A stretch of 21,276 nt of DNA. Origin: Actinomycetes bacterium. Its GTDB lineage: Bacteria > Actinomycetota > Actinomycetes > Actinomycetales > Cellulomonadaceae. The notes under the pieces are model-generated. The model searched no databases, was not told the origin of the DNA, and was given only the letters and a program-made list of their open reading frames with translations. The position numbers and the translations under genes are program-made. Numbering within the stretch: the stretch's first letter is position 1; every line of letters begins with the position of its first letter. The stretch spans positions 1 through 21,276 of the forward strand of contig JAEYNO010000090.1 of NCBI GenBank assembly GCA_023412515.1. The letters are read 5' to 3'. This document shows, in pieces, positions 8,048-15,084 of the stretch.

Positions 8048-8217
8048 CGGACGGCCGCGACGACCAGGACGACCAGGACGGTCAGCAGCGCCGCGCACGC
8101 GCCGGCGACCGTGAACCACCGTTCCGCACGCCGGTTGGCCTCGATCTCGTGGCGCAGGGCGTCGTCGGTCAGGCGCGCCCACGCCTGCGGTCCGTCGGCG
8201 TGCCGGTGTGCGTTCAT
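8044..8217 (-). CDS. Small single-pass membrane protein (57 residues)
   Basis: ATG 8217 overlaps the glycosyltransferase stop as ATGA, and its own TGA overlaps the kinase ATG in the same way, so translation is coupled on both sides. The first 34 residues are polar and charged (basic/acidic helix around LTDDALRHEIEANRRAERW). Residues about 36-55 form one hydrophobic segment rich in Val, Leu and Ala, ending in a short VR tail. I recognise no family. The position between a membrane glycosyltransferase and a membrane kinase suggests a subunit or a link between the two, which is inference only. Confidence 0.75.
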   Translation of the reverse strand: MNAHRHADGPQAWARLTDDALRHEIEANRRAERWFTVAGACAALLTVLVVLVVAAVR

Positions 8218-9704
8218 GCCGTGACCCTGCCCGTCTTCTCGGTCTTGTCCCACGTCTGCGCCGCTCCGCGCCACTCCCGCACGTACGCGTCCAGTGTGAT
8301 GGCGCACAGCAGCGGTCCGTAACCCACGAGGTACAGCAGGGGCCGCGACGCCCAGCCCAGCACGCGCGTCCCCTCGACGTCGCGGATCAGCCGCGCGAGC
8401 ACCATCGACAGCACCGGCCAGGAGTACAGCAGCAGGGTCCACGCCTCGACGCCCGCGGGCGTCAGGGTGATCCCGAGCCACGCCGGCACGGTGTCGAGCC
8501 AGAACCCGGGGGTCGCCGACGCGACGACCAGCACGAGCGCACCCACGCCGGGGAACGCCAGACCCTCGAACCACGAGCGGCGCGCGGTGTCGAGGTCGAC
8601 CAGCAGCGTCGTGATCGTGATGAACAGGTACGTGCCGAGCCCGAACCACCACAGCTGCCCGAACAGGGCCTGCGCGGTGCCCGGCGCCACGAAGTACAGC
8701 CCGACGAACCCAGCGGACGCCGCCACGAGCGTGAAGGGCAGCGCGAACACCGAGAACCAGACGAGCCCGAAGTCGAGCCGCCCGAGCCGGTGCCCGCGCG
8801 CGGGCCGGAACCACGTGCGGCGGAAGCGCGCCGTGATCTGCACGTTGCCGCGCGCCCACCGCACGCGCTGCTTCCACAGCGCGCGCACCGAGTCGGGCTC
8901 CTCGGCGAGCACGACGGCCTGGCCGTCGAACACGACCGTGCGGCCGTCGAGCTGGGTGAGGAACGTCGAGAACGTGTCCTCGGCGAGCGTCGAGGTGTCG
9001 ATGCGGCCACCGATGGCCTCGAGGTTGGCGCGCGTGTGCAGCTGCGCACCGCCCGCGAGGCACGCGACGGCGCCCATGACGTTCTGCGCGCGGCGCGCGC
9101 ACGCCTGCGCGGTGACGTACTCGTACCCGATGAACCGGGCGACGGCGCCGGGCCGCCCGCTGCCCTCGCGGATGTACGCGGTCACGGCGCCGACCTGCGG
9201 GTCCGCGAGGTGACGGGTCATGCGGCGCAACGAGTCGGGCCGGTAGATGACGTCGGCGTCCATGATGAGGAGCGCCTCCATCCAGTCGTCGCGCAGCAGG
9301 TGCTCGATGCCGTGGTTGAGCGTGTGCGCCTTGCCCTGGCCGCCCTGCTCGCGCCGCAGCAGGTGGATGCGCCCCGGGTGCTCGGCGGCCTTGGCGCGCA
9401 CGACGTCGGGCGTGTCGTCGGTGCTCGCGTCGTCGACGACGTACACGCGCAGCCGGTCCGCCGGGTACTCCAGGCGCATGAGGCGCTCGAGCGACGCCGC
9501 GAGCACGGCGCCCTCGTTCCAGGCGGGCACGACGACGGCGACGCGCGGCAGGTACGGCGCCGCGCGTCGCAGGTGGTTGCGCAGGCCGTGCACCGGCACG
9601 AGCAGGTACTGGTAGACGCCGCCGAGCGCCGGGACGATCCCCACGACGACGAGCACGACGAGCAGCGTGACGAGCGCGTCGTGCCCGACCGCGGGCCAGC
9701 TCAC
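8214..9704 (-). CDS. Processive GT2 family membrane glycosyltransferase
   Basis: 496 residues from GTG 9704, which overlaps the PHP gene stop as GTGA. A much longer upstream open frame exists but is an Arg-rich shadow. There is an N-terminal transmembrane helix (about 9-30), then a GT-A fold: VVVPAWNEG (57-65), nucleotide-binding DDAS (91-94), DAD metal site (D149, D151), the acceptor/base motif AED (E242, D243) and QRVRW (279-283), the Q-x-x-R-W signature of processive enzymes such as hyaluronan, chitin, cellulose and poly-GlcNAc synthases. Four or five C-terminal membrane segments (about 312-472) would form the export channel, followed by a conserved-looking WDKTEKTGRV tail. It likely polymerises and exports a hexose or N-acetylhexosamine chain. 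The PIG-L partner in the operon favours an N-acetylated sugar. No PilZ domain is present. Confidence 0.9.
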   Translation of the reverse strand: MSWPAVGHDALVTLLVVLVVVGIVPALGGVYQYLLVPVHGLRNHLRRAAPYLPRVAVVVPAWNEGAVLAASLERLMRLEYPADRLRVYVVDDASTDDTPDVVRAKAAEHPGRIHLLRREQGGQGKAHTLNHGIEHLLRDDWMEALLIMDADVIYRPDSLRRMTRHLADPQVGAVTAYIREGSGRPGAVARFIGYEYVTAQACARRAQNVMGAVACLAGGAQLHTRANLEAIGGRIDTSTLAEDTFSTFLTQLDGRTVVFDGQAVVLAEEPDSVRALWKQRVRWARGNVQITARFRRTWFRPARGHRLGRLDFGLVWFSVFALPFTLVAASAGFVGLYFVAPGTAQALFGQLWWFGLGTYLFITITTLLVDLDTARRSWFEGLAFPGVGALVLVVASATPGFWLDTVPAWLGITLTPAGVEAWTLLLYSWPVLSMVLARLIRDVEGTRVLGWASRPLLYLVGYGPLLCAITLDAYVREWRGAAQTWDKTEKTGRVTA

Positions 9705-10429
9705 GCGGTCCCCTGCGCGTCGCGCAGCCAGCGGTAGACGCCCACGTCGTCCGCGTGGTGCGCGTCGGTCGACGCCACGAGGGCGACGCCCGCGGCGCGC
9801 AGGCGCTCGACGACGCGCGGGCCCGGGCAGCGCCACTTCTCGTTGACCTCGACGGGCGTGCCGGTCGCCACGAGCACGGCCGCGAGCGCGTCCAGCAGGT
9901 CGTCCGGGACGTCGTCCTCGGCGATCCCGACCTTCGGCAGGATCGAGAACGGGTGCGCGAGCTGCGCGCGACCGGCGCGCTCGACGGCGCGCAGCGTGCC
10001 GGTCACCACGAGCTCGACGACGTCGGCGCGCGTGACGCGACCCTCGTCGAGCAGCCGCAGGGTCGTCGACGGGCTCCACGGGCCGTCCGTGCCGGGGACC
10101 TGGTGGTCGGCGAGCAGCACGCGGTCGGCGCCCGTGGGCGTCCCGAGCGCGGCGAGCACGTCCGGCGGCGCGTCGACGGTCCCGGTGGCGTCGAGGATCT
10201 TCGCCTCGACGCCGGTGAGCACGCGCAGACCCTCGACGGCCGGCAGCGCGGCGACCGCGGCGAGCATAGCGGGCACGTGCGTCGACGACGCGCGGACGTG
10301 GTCGACCATGCGGATCTCGCGGAGCCCCGCCCGGCGCGCGGCCGCGAGGTTCTCGGCCGGTGTGCTGCGGGCGTCGTCCGAGAACGTCGAGTGCACGTGG
10401 TGGTCGCCGTCGAGGCGGGGCTGCGTCAT
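9701..10429 (-). CDS. PHP domain metal-dependent phosphoesterase-like protein
   Basis: 242 residues from ATG 10429, overlapping the ATP-grasp stop as ATGA. The whole protein is one PHP domain. Its metal ligands are visible in order: HVH (H11, H13) with D18, D43-H44, E75 in GVEAK, H109 in ADHQVPG, H159 in AHPFS, and D222-x-H224 in STDAHH. This set allows a trinuclear metal centre as in histidinol phosphatase-type and nucleotide 3',5'-phosphatase-type PHP proteins. It likely hydrolyses a phosphoester of a small metabolite or sugar phosphate. The substrate cannot be told from sequence. Being locked between the ATP-grasp and the glycosyltransferase genes, it probably acts in the same pathway as they do. 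Confidence 0.88.
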   Translation of the reverse strand: MTQPRLDGDHHVHSTFSDDARSTPAENLAAARRAGLREIRMVDHVRASSTHVPAMLAAVAALPAVEGLRVLTGVEAKILDATGTVDAPPDVLAALGTPTGADRVLLADHQVPGTDGPWSPSTTLRLLDEGRVTRADVVELVVTGTLRAVERAGRAQLAHPFSILPKVGIAEDDVPDDLLDALAAVLVATGTPVEVNEKWRCPGPRVVERLRAAGVALVASTDAHHADDVGVYRWLRDAQGTA

Positions 10430-11403
10430 GGGGCGGGCAGCACCTCGTCCACGCCGAGGAACACGTCCTCGAGGTAGCGGACGTTCGCGATCTCCGTGTG
10501 CGCGACGTGCCGGGGCACGCCGCGCCCGAGGACGTCGTCGAGCAGGAGCGACGGCATGTCGACGCCGGCGGCGATCGTGAGCGGCATCGCCCCGGGGAAC
10601 CGGGGGTTGACCTCGAGCAGCGCGGGCACGCCGTCGGCGTCGCGCTTGAGCTGGACGTTCGCGACCGAGGTCAGCCCGACCGCGCGCGCGACCGCGGAGG
10701 CGGCCTCGACGAGCTCGTCGTCGAGCAGCGTGACGCCCGCGACCGCGACGCCCGAGTCGACGCGCAGACGAGCGCGCGGCACCGCCGCGACGACGTGCCC
10801 GGTCGAGTCGGCGAGCACGTCCACCGAGTACTCCTGCCCGGGCAGGAGCTCCTGCACGAGCAGGTCCTCGTCGTCGTGCACCGTGTCGAGCTCGCGCTCC
10901 GAGGCGACGACCCGCACGCCGCGCGACCCGGCGCCGCGGCGCGGCTTGACGATGACGGGGTAGTCCCAGCCCGCCAGCGCCTGCGGCGTGCCGAGCAGCT
11001 CGGTGCGGGGCACGCGCAGCGCCCCGGCGCACGCGTGCGCGAGCGCGAGCTTGTCGAGGCACAGGTCGAGCGTGCGCAGCGACGGCGCGGCCAGCAGGGT
11101 GCCCGCGTCGGCGAGGAGGTCGCGTGCGGCGGCCACCTTCGGGAGCTCGACGTCGACCGTCGAGAACAGGACGTCGATCCGCTCGTCGGTGCAGATCTGC
11201 CGGACGACGTCGACGAACTCGTCGGCCCTGCCCGCGGGCACGAGCCGGCGCCGCCCGGCCGGCACCAGGTACAGGCCGCTGGCCCACCGGTCCATGTCGG
11301 CGGCGACGACCTCGACGTCGCCGCGGCGCAGCAGCGACCGGATCACGGCGACGCCGGCGGGCCCGCCGGCCCCGGTCACGAGCACGCGGGTGGTGCGGGT
11401 CAT
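10426..11403 (-). CDS. ATP-grasp domain ligase (CarB-like)
   Basis: 325 residues from ATG 11403, overlapping the stop of the receiver-PIG-L gene as ATGA. The N-terminus is a Rossmann-like pre-ATP-grasp domain with GAGGPAG (11-17). The ATP-grasp fold follows, with VKPRRGAGSRGV (152-163) as the phosphate-binding lysine and glycine loop, LVQELLPGQEYSVDV (182-196) and the magnesium-binding E-V-N-P-R-F-P-G (264-271). The arrangement is that of the carbamoyl-phosphate-synthase-large-chain-like ATP-grasp enzymes, which activate a carboxylate through an acyl phosphate and join it to an amine or other nucleophile. In this operon the free amine made by the PIG-L deacetylase would be a natural acceptor. 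That link is inference, and the carboxylate substrate is unknown. Confidence 0.88.
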   Translation of the reverse strand: MTRTTRVLVTGAGGPAGVAVIRSLLRRGDVEVVAADMDRWASGLYLVPAGRRRLVPAGRADEFVDVVRQICTDERIDVLFSTVDVELPKVAAARDLLADAGTLLAAPSLRTLDLCLDKLALAHACAGALRVPRTELLGTPQALAGWDYPVIVKPRRGAGSRGVRVVASERELDTVHDDEDLLVQELLPGQEYSVDVLADSTGHVVAAVPRARLRVDSGVAVAGVTLLDDELVEAASAVARAVGLTSVANVQLKRDADGVPALLEVNPRFPGAMPLTIAAGVDMPSLLLDDVLGRGVPRHVAHTEIANVRYLEDVFLGVDEVLPAP

Positions 11404-12494
11404 GCGGTTCCCTCCCCTGCTGCTGCCTGCTCGGGCAGCGTCACCGCGGCGGCGATCCCCGCCGTGGACGTGGTGGCCGCGAGCCCCGACAGCATCGCGG
11501 CGGCGCGGACGGTCTCGAGCGGCTCGGCGTACGTGCCGGTGCCGAACCGCGACCAGTAGCGCGCGGTGGCCCGCACGGCGTCGGGCGCCATGTAGTCGCG
11601 GTGCGCCTGGGACGCGAACGCCGCGAGCATCTGCAGCTTGGTCTCGACGTACCCGTCGACCGGCACGAACCGGCTGGGCCGGTAGTCGATGGTCGACGAC
11701 GGGCTCTGGAAGCACGCGAGGGCCGCGACCCGGCGCGTCGCGACCATCGTGGCCTCGTGGACGGCGCGGTGGTCCTGGTGGCGATCGTGCGACGAGTGCG
11801 TGTAGACGACCGTGGGCTGCACCTCGCGCACGGTGTCCTCGATGACGGTGATGAGACCGCCCGCGGGGGCCATGCGGGTGTCCTCGAAGTCGTGCAGGTA
11901 GAGGCGCGCGCCGATGACGCCGGCGGCGGCGAGCGCCTCGTGGCGCCGGACGTCGGCGTCCCCGCCGACCGCTCCGCCGGACAGCGTGAGGATGACGACG
12001 GTGTCACCCGCGGCGCGGTGCGACGCGAGCGTCGCACCGACGCCGATCTCGACGTCGTCGGGGTGCGCGCCGATCGCGAGCACGACGTCGCGCGCGCCCG
12101 CGGCGTCGCGGCGGCGGCGCGCCTCGGCGGCGAGCCCGGTGACCTTCTCGAGCAGCTGCGCGGCGGTCACGGGCTTGACGAGGAACTCGTCGGCGTCGCG
12201 GCGCAGGGCCTCGACCGCGTAGTCGACGGACGCGAACGCCGTCATGACCGCGACGGGCACGCCGGGCGCCTGCGCGCGCAGCTCGCCCAGCAGCTCGAGC
12301 CCGCTCATGCCGGGCATCTGGATGTCGGTGAGGATCACGTCGGGCGTCTGCCGCGCGACCTCCGCGAGCGCCGACACGGCGTCGCCGCACACGGTGACGT
12401 CCATGCCGCCGCGGCGCTCCAGCACCGTGCGGAAGAACCCCGCGGTGTCGCCGTCGTCCTCGACGACCAGAACCCTTATGCGTCGCTCGGCCAC
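11400..12494 (-). CDS. Response-regulator receiver fused to PIG-L (LmbE) deacetylase
   Basis: 364 residues from GTG 12494, chosen for the perfect AGGAGG (12501-12506) six bases upstream. Residues 6-125 are a complete receiver domain: acidic pocket E12/D13/D14, phospho-accepting D57 (VILTDIQMPG), T85 and K107. After a short charged linker (about 126-134), residues 136-340 are a PIG-L/LmbE deacetylase: AHPDD (H144, D147 as zinc ligands, D146 as likely base), a THSSHDRHQDH segment whose H242 completes the zinc site, and the SQAHRDY and GTYAEP segments typical of the family. Relatives such as MshB remove acetyl groups from N-acetylglucosamine derivatives. There is no DNA-binding domain, so phosphorylation probably gates the enzyme directly. 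It is the first gene of the operon that ends with a histidine kinase. Confidence 0.92.
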   Translation of the reverse strand: MAERRIRVLVVEDDGDTAGFFRTVLERRGGMDVTVCGDAVSALAEVARQTPDVILTDIQMPGMSGLELLGELRAQAPGVPVAVMTAFASVDYAVEALRRDADEFLVKPVTAAQLLEKVTGLAAEARRRRDAAGARDVVLAIGAHPDDVEIGVGATLASHRAAGDTVVILTLSGGAVGGDADVRRHEALAAAGVIGARLYLHDFEDTRMAPAGGLITVIEDTVREVQPTVVYTHSSHDRHQDHRAVHEATMVATRRVAALACFQSPSSTIDYRPSRFVPVDGYVETKLQMLAAFASQAHRDYMAPDAVRATARYWSRFGTGTYAEPLETVRAAAMLSGLAATTSTAGIAAAVTLPEQAAAGEGTA

Positions 12495-12500
12495 TGCCGA

Positions 12501-12506
12501 CCTCCT
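12501..12506 (-). promoter_or_regulatory. Ribosome-binding site fixing the start of receiver-PIG-L
   Basis: On the minus strand AGGAGG stands six bases before GTG 12494. The alternative upstream GTG codons in frame (12515, 12533) have no comparable site, and the chosen start puts the receiver domain right at the N-terminus. Confidence 0.8.
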
Positions 12507-12599
12507 AGCCCCCACCAGCAGCGTCGTGGTCACGCTACGGCCTCCAGGGGCGTGCGTCGTGCTGCGTCTCGCGCGGCGGCGCACCGCGAGCGGGACGAA

Positions 12600-12626
12600 C
12601 CGGGCGTATCAGGATGTGACGCCCGG
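12600..12626. promoter_or_regulatory. 27-bp dyad upstream of the six-gene operon
   Basis: CCGGGCGT and ACGCCCGG are perfect 8-bp arms around an 11-base A/T-richer centre, 106-132 bases upstream of GTG 12494. The spacing would suit a dimeric regulator or an RNA hairpin. No known box is recognised. Confidence 0.35.
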
Positions 12627-12725
12627 CGCGGCGCGCAGGTGGGCGGGTGAAAGCCGTCACGGTCGGCTCCGCGCGGCCCCCGCGAGGCGTCGCGGCCCGT
12701 CGCCATGACACCGAGCGGGACCCGC

Positions 12726-12753
12726 TTGCGGACCGACCGGTCCACTATATAGT
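12726..12753 (+). promoter_or_regulatory. Promoter of the oxidoreductase gene
   Basis: TTGCGG (12726-12731) and TATAGT (12748-12753), spaced by 16 bases, form a plausible housekeeping-type promoter. The -10 box falls in the centre of the 28-bp palindrome, so a bound regulator would block polymerase. Because the palindrome is symmetric, a TATAGT also exists on the minus strand and could fire toward the PIG-L operon. Confidence 0.5.
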
Positions 12754-12762
12754 GGACCGGTC
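12735..12762. promoter_or_regulatory. Perfect 28-bp palindromic operator
   Basis: Bases 12735-12748 (starting GACCGGTCCACTAT) are the exact reverse complement of 12749-12762, with no spacer. Size and symmetry fit a TetR-family operator, and it covers the -10 region of the oxidoreductase promoter. A nested GGACC-GACC-GGTCC dyad lies at 12730-12743. No TetR-type gene lies in the window. Confidence 0.75.
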
Positions 12763-12774
12763 AGTTCAGAACTG
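12762..12774. promoter_or_regulatory. Second dyad CAGTTC-A-GAACTG abutting the operator
   Basis: A perfect 13-bp odd palindrome begins on the last base of the 28-bp palindrome, at the position expected for transcription start. It may be a second operator or a small 5' hairpin of the leader. Confidence 0.35.
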
Positions 12775-12883
12775 GTGGTGCGGGCGCGCGCCCGTCGACC
12801 CGACCCCGCGCACCCCGCCGCGTCCGGGCCACCCGCCCGTGGCGCGCCCGCTCCGCGCCACCGGCACAGCATCGGAGCACCGC

Positions 12884-13894
12884 ATGTTCGTCAGCACCCA
12901 GATCCAGCTCGCCGCCCGCCCGCAGGGCTGGCCGACCCACGACGACTTCCGCACCGTGCAGGTCACGCACGGCCCGCTGCAGGACGGCGAGGTCCGCGTC
13001 CGCAACGCGTTCGTCTCGGTCGACCCCTACATGCGCGGCCGCATGAACGACACCCGCAGCTACGTCGCGCCGTACGCGCTCGGCGAGACCATCACCGGCG
13101 GTGCGGTCGGCCGGGTCGTCGAGTCCGCCGACCCGGCGCTGCCCGTCGGCACCGCGGTGCTGCACCAGCACGGCTGGAGCGACGCCGTGCAGGCCCCCGC
13201 CTCGACGTTCCGCGCCGTCGCCGAGATCCCCGGCGTGCCGCTCTCGGTGCACCTGCACGTGCTCGGCATGACCGGCCTGACGGCGTACGTCGGGCTCACC
13301 GCGATCGCCGGGCTGCGCGAGGGCGACACCGTGTTCGTGTCCGGCGCGGCCGGGGCCGTCGGCTCGAGCGTCGGCCAGATCGCCAAGCTGCTCGGCGCGG
13401 GCCGCGTCATCGGGTCCGCCGGCAGCGCCGAGAAGGTCGAGGCGCTGACCTCGCGCTACGGCTACGACGCGGCGTTCAACTACAAGGACGGAGACGTGCG
13501 CGGCCAGCTCGCCGCCGCCGCACCCGACGGCATCGACGTGTTCTTCGACAACGTGGGCGGCGACCACCTGGAGGCCGCGCTCGACGCGTTCAACGACGGC
13601 GGCCGCGCCGCGCTGTGCGGGGCGATCTCCGGCTACAACACGACCACCCGCGCGCCGGGGCCGGACAACCTGGCGAACGTCATCACGCGCGCCCTCACCC
13701 TCAAAGGCTTCACGCTCGCCGGGTACCTGCACCTCGCGCCCGAGTTCACGCAGGCCATGACCGGCTGGTTCGGCGCCGGCAGGATCGCCTACGACGAGAC
13801 CGTCGTCGACGGCATCGAGCACACCGTCGACGCGTTCCTCGACATGATGCGCGGCGCCAACACCGGCAAGATGCTCGTCCGCGTCGACGGCTGA
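12884..13894 (+). CDS. NADP-dependent MDR oxidoreductase (zinc-free, CurA/PTGR type)
   Basis: 336 residues from ATG 12884, with GGAG seven bases upstream. The open frame continues upstream but without family-like residues. The N-terminal GroES-like domain has the VSVDPYMRGRM motif of the prostaglandin reductase / curcumin reductase / 2-alkenal reductase branch. The Rossmann domain has VSGAAGAVGSSVGQIAKLLGA (about 148-168), and FFDNVGGD and GRAALCGAISGYN motifs follow. Catalytic-zinc cysteines of alcohol dehydrogenases are absent. Such enzymes reduce the activated double bond of alpha,beta-unsaturated carbonyls with NADPH and help detoxify reactive aldehydes or ketones. The gene stands alone, is preceded by the 28-bp operator and is followed by a strong terminator, so it is probably an inducible monocistronic detoxification gene. 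Confidence 0.93.
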   Translation: MFVSTQIQLAARPQGWPTHDDFRTVQVTHGPLQDGEVRVRNAFVSVDPYMRGRMNDTRSYVAPYALGETITGGAVGRVVESADPALPVGTAVLHQHGWSDAVQAPASTFRAVAEIPGVPLSVHLHVLGMTGLTAYVGLTAIAGLREGDTVFVSGAAGAVGSSVGQIAKLLGAGRVIGSAGSAEKVEALTSRYGYDAAFNYKDGDVRGQLAAAAPDGIDVFFDNVGGDHLEAALDAFNDGGRAALCGAISGYNTTTRAPGPDNLANVITRALTLKGFTLAGYLHLAPEFTQAMTGWFGAGRIAYDETVVDGIEHTVDAFLDMMRGANTGKMLVRVDG

Positions 13895-13914
13895 GCCCGC
13901 CGGCACCCCGGCGA

Positions 13915-13950
13915 CGGGAGGCCCGCACCCGCCGGGGTGCGGGCCTCCCG
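13915..13950 (+). terminator. 16-bp perfect hairpin terminator after oxidoreductase
   Basis: The arm 13915-13930 (CGGGAGGCCCGCACCC) pairs fully with 13935-13950 around a GCCG loop, 20 bases past the oxidoreductase stop. There is no U-tract. Confidence 0.8.
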
Positions 13951-13989
13951 TGCGTGACCCTCGTCGACCGCGGCAAGGTGCACCCGCCC

Positions 13990-14005
13990 GGTGAGCGGTC
14001 TCACC
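13990..14005. promoter_or_regulatory. Dyad GGTGAG-N4-CTCACC upstream of the GGDEF promoter
   Basis: This 16-bp dyad has perfect 6-bp arms and ends 11 bases before the predicted -35 element of the diguanylate cyclase gene. It fits an activator or repressor site; no known regulator is recognised. Confidence 0.35.
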
Positions 14006-14016
14006 CGTCCGGCGTG

Positions 14017-14051
14017 GTCACACCGCGCCGCGCCGGACTCATAATCCGAGC
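14017..14051 (+). promoter_or_regulatory. Leaderless promoter of the GGDEF gene
   Basis: GTCACA (14017-14022), a 17-base spacer and CATAAT (14040-14045) are followed by six bases and then the ATG at 14052. There is no Shine-Dalgarno sequence, so the message should start at the first codon. Confidence 0.55.
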
Positions 14052-15017
14052 ATGGGTCCGGTCGACGAGTCGATGCCGCGGTTGCACGGCGGCCGCGGCC
14101 TGCTCGCGGTCACGTTCGCCGTCATGGCCGTCATCGTGCTCGTCGCGCTCGGCTGGTCGGTCAACCCGCAGGCCTCCGTCGTGCCGTGGATCGCCGTCGC
14201 GGCCCTGCTCGCCGCCCTGTCCGGGCTGACCATGCTGCTCCCCGACCGACGGTGGGCGCAGCCGGCCGTCCTCGCGACCGGCATCGTCGGGCTCGGGGTG
14301 CTCGTCGCGTGCTGCCGGACCGCCGAGGGCATGATCTCGGTGTCGCTGGGACTCATCACCGCGGCGCAGCTCGCCGCGTTCGCCTTCCCCGCCCGGCAGG
14401 CCGTCCCGCTCGTCGGGTTCACGCTCGTCGTCACCACCGTCGCCATGGCCAACGCGGAGGCGCCGTTCCACCCGATGTCGTGGTTCGCCGTCACGGTGAT
14501 GACCGTCGCGTCGACCTCGCTGCTCGGGTACGTCACGCACTGGCTGCGGCTCCACGCCACGACCGACGACCTCACGGGCGCGCTGACCCGCCGCACGCTG
14601 TTCGCGCGCGTCGGGGCGCTGCTGCGCCGCGCCCGCCGCTCGGGCGCGCCGCTGGCGCTCGTCTCGGCGGACGTCGACGACTTCAAGACCATCAACGACA
14701 CGCGTGGCCACCACGCGGGAGACGACGTGCTGGTCGCGCTCGTCACCACCTGGCGCTCCACGCTCGGGGGGTCGGCGGCCGTGATCGGGCGCACGGGCGG
14801 CGACGAGTTCGTCATCGCCCTGCCGGGGCACGACGAGGCCCGTGCCCTCGCGTGGGTGGAGCGCACGCGCGCCGTGTCCCCGACCGCCTGGAGCGCGGGC
14901 GTCGCGGTCGCGCAGCCCGACGACACGGTGCCGGACCTGCTGCGCCGCGCCGACGCGGCGCTCTACGCGACGAAGCACGCCCGGACCGGTGCGCCGCGGG
15001 AGCAGCGCGCGGGGTGA
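14052..15017 (+). CDS. Membrane-bound GGDEF diguanylate cyclase
   Basis: 321 residues from ATG 14052. About six hydrophobic segments (roughly 17-34, 43-63, 72-88, 95-112, 117-134, 144-162) form an unrecognised membrane sensor. The GGDEF domain follows (about 168-315), with TDDLTGALTRR (171-181), the metal/substrate stretch SADVDDFKTIND (205-216), GHHAGDDVL (219-227), the intact active-site loop GRTGGDEF (GGDEF at 249-253) and a C-terminal RADAALYATK. It should make cyclic di-GMP from two GTP. The inhibitory I-site RxxD expected just before GGDEF is absent (the residues there are SAAVIGRTGG), so feedback inhibition through that site is unlikely. No EAL domain is fused. The gene has its own leaderless promoter and converges on the amidohydrolase gene. 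Confidence 0.92.
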   Translation: MGPVDESMPRLHGGRGLLAVTFAVMAVIVLVALGWSVNPQASVVPWIAVAALLAALSGLTMLLPDRRWAQPAVLATGIVGLGVLVACCRTAEGMISVSLGLITAAQLAAFAFPARQAVPLVGFTLVVTTVAMANAEAPFHPMSWFAVTVMTVASTSLLGYVTHWLRLHATTDDLTGALTRRTLFARVGALLRRARRSGAPLALVSADVDDFKTINDTRGHHAGDDVLVALVTTWRSTLGGSAAVIGRTGGDEFVIALPGHDEARALAWVERTRAVSPTAWSAGVAVAQPDDTVPDLLRRADAALYATKHARTGAPREQRAG

Positions 15018-15038
15018 GCCGCACCCCGTCGGGCCCGG

Positions 15039-15066
15039 GAGCGCGCGCACGGCCGAGCCCGCGCTC
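15039..15066. terminator. Weak hairpin between convergent genes
   Basis: GAGCGCG (15039-15045) can pair with CGCGCTC (15060-15066) over a 14-base loop between the GGDEF and amidohydrolase stops. It is much weaker than the other terminators of the window. Confidence 0.3.
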
Positions 15067-15084
15067 ACGCCGTCGGGCGTTCCG

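Larger units (their letters stand above)
12495..12883. other. 389-base intergenic regulatory region
   Basis: This gap separates the divergent receiver-PIG-L operon and the oxidoreductase. I see no convincing gene in it: the open frames are Arg/Pro-rich shadows without ribosome-binding sites. It holds the AGGAGG site for the operon, a 27-bp dyad (12600-12626), a promoter with a 28-bp palindrome (12735-12762) and an adjoining 13-bp dyad (12762-12774). The oxidoreductase 5' leader would be about 120 bases. Confidence 0.7.

Noticed and set aside
6107..8224. Plus-strand open frame of about 700 codons opposite the histidine kinase
   Set aside because: It is the antisense shadow of a kinase whose motifs are all intact, and it has His/Arg-rich low-complexity residues with no motif.
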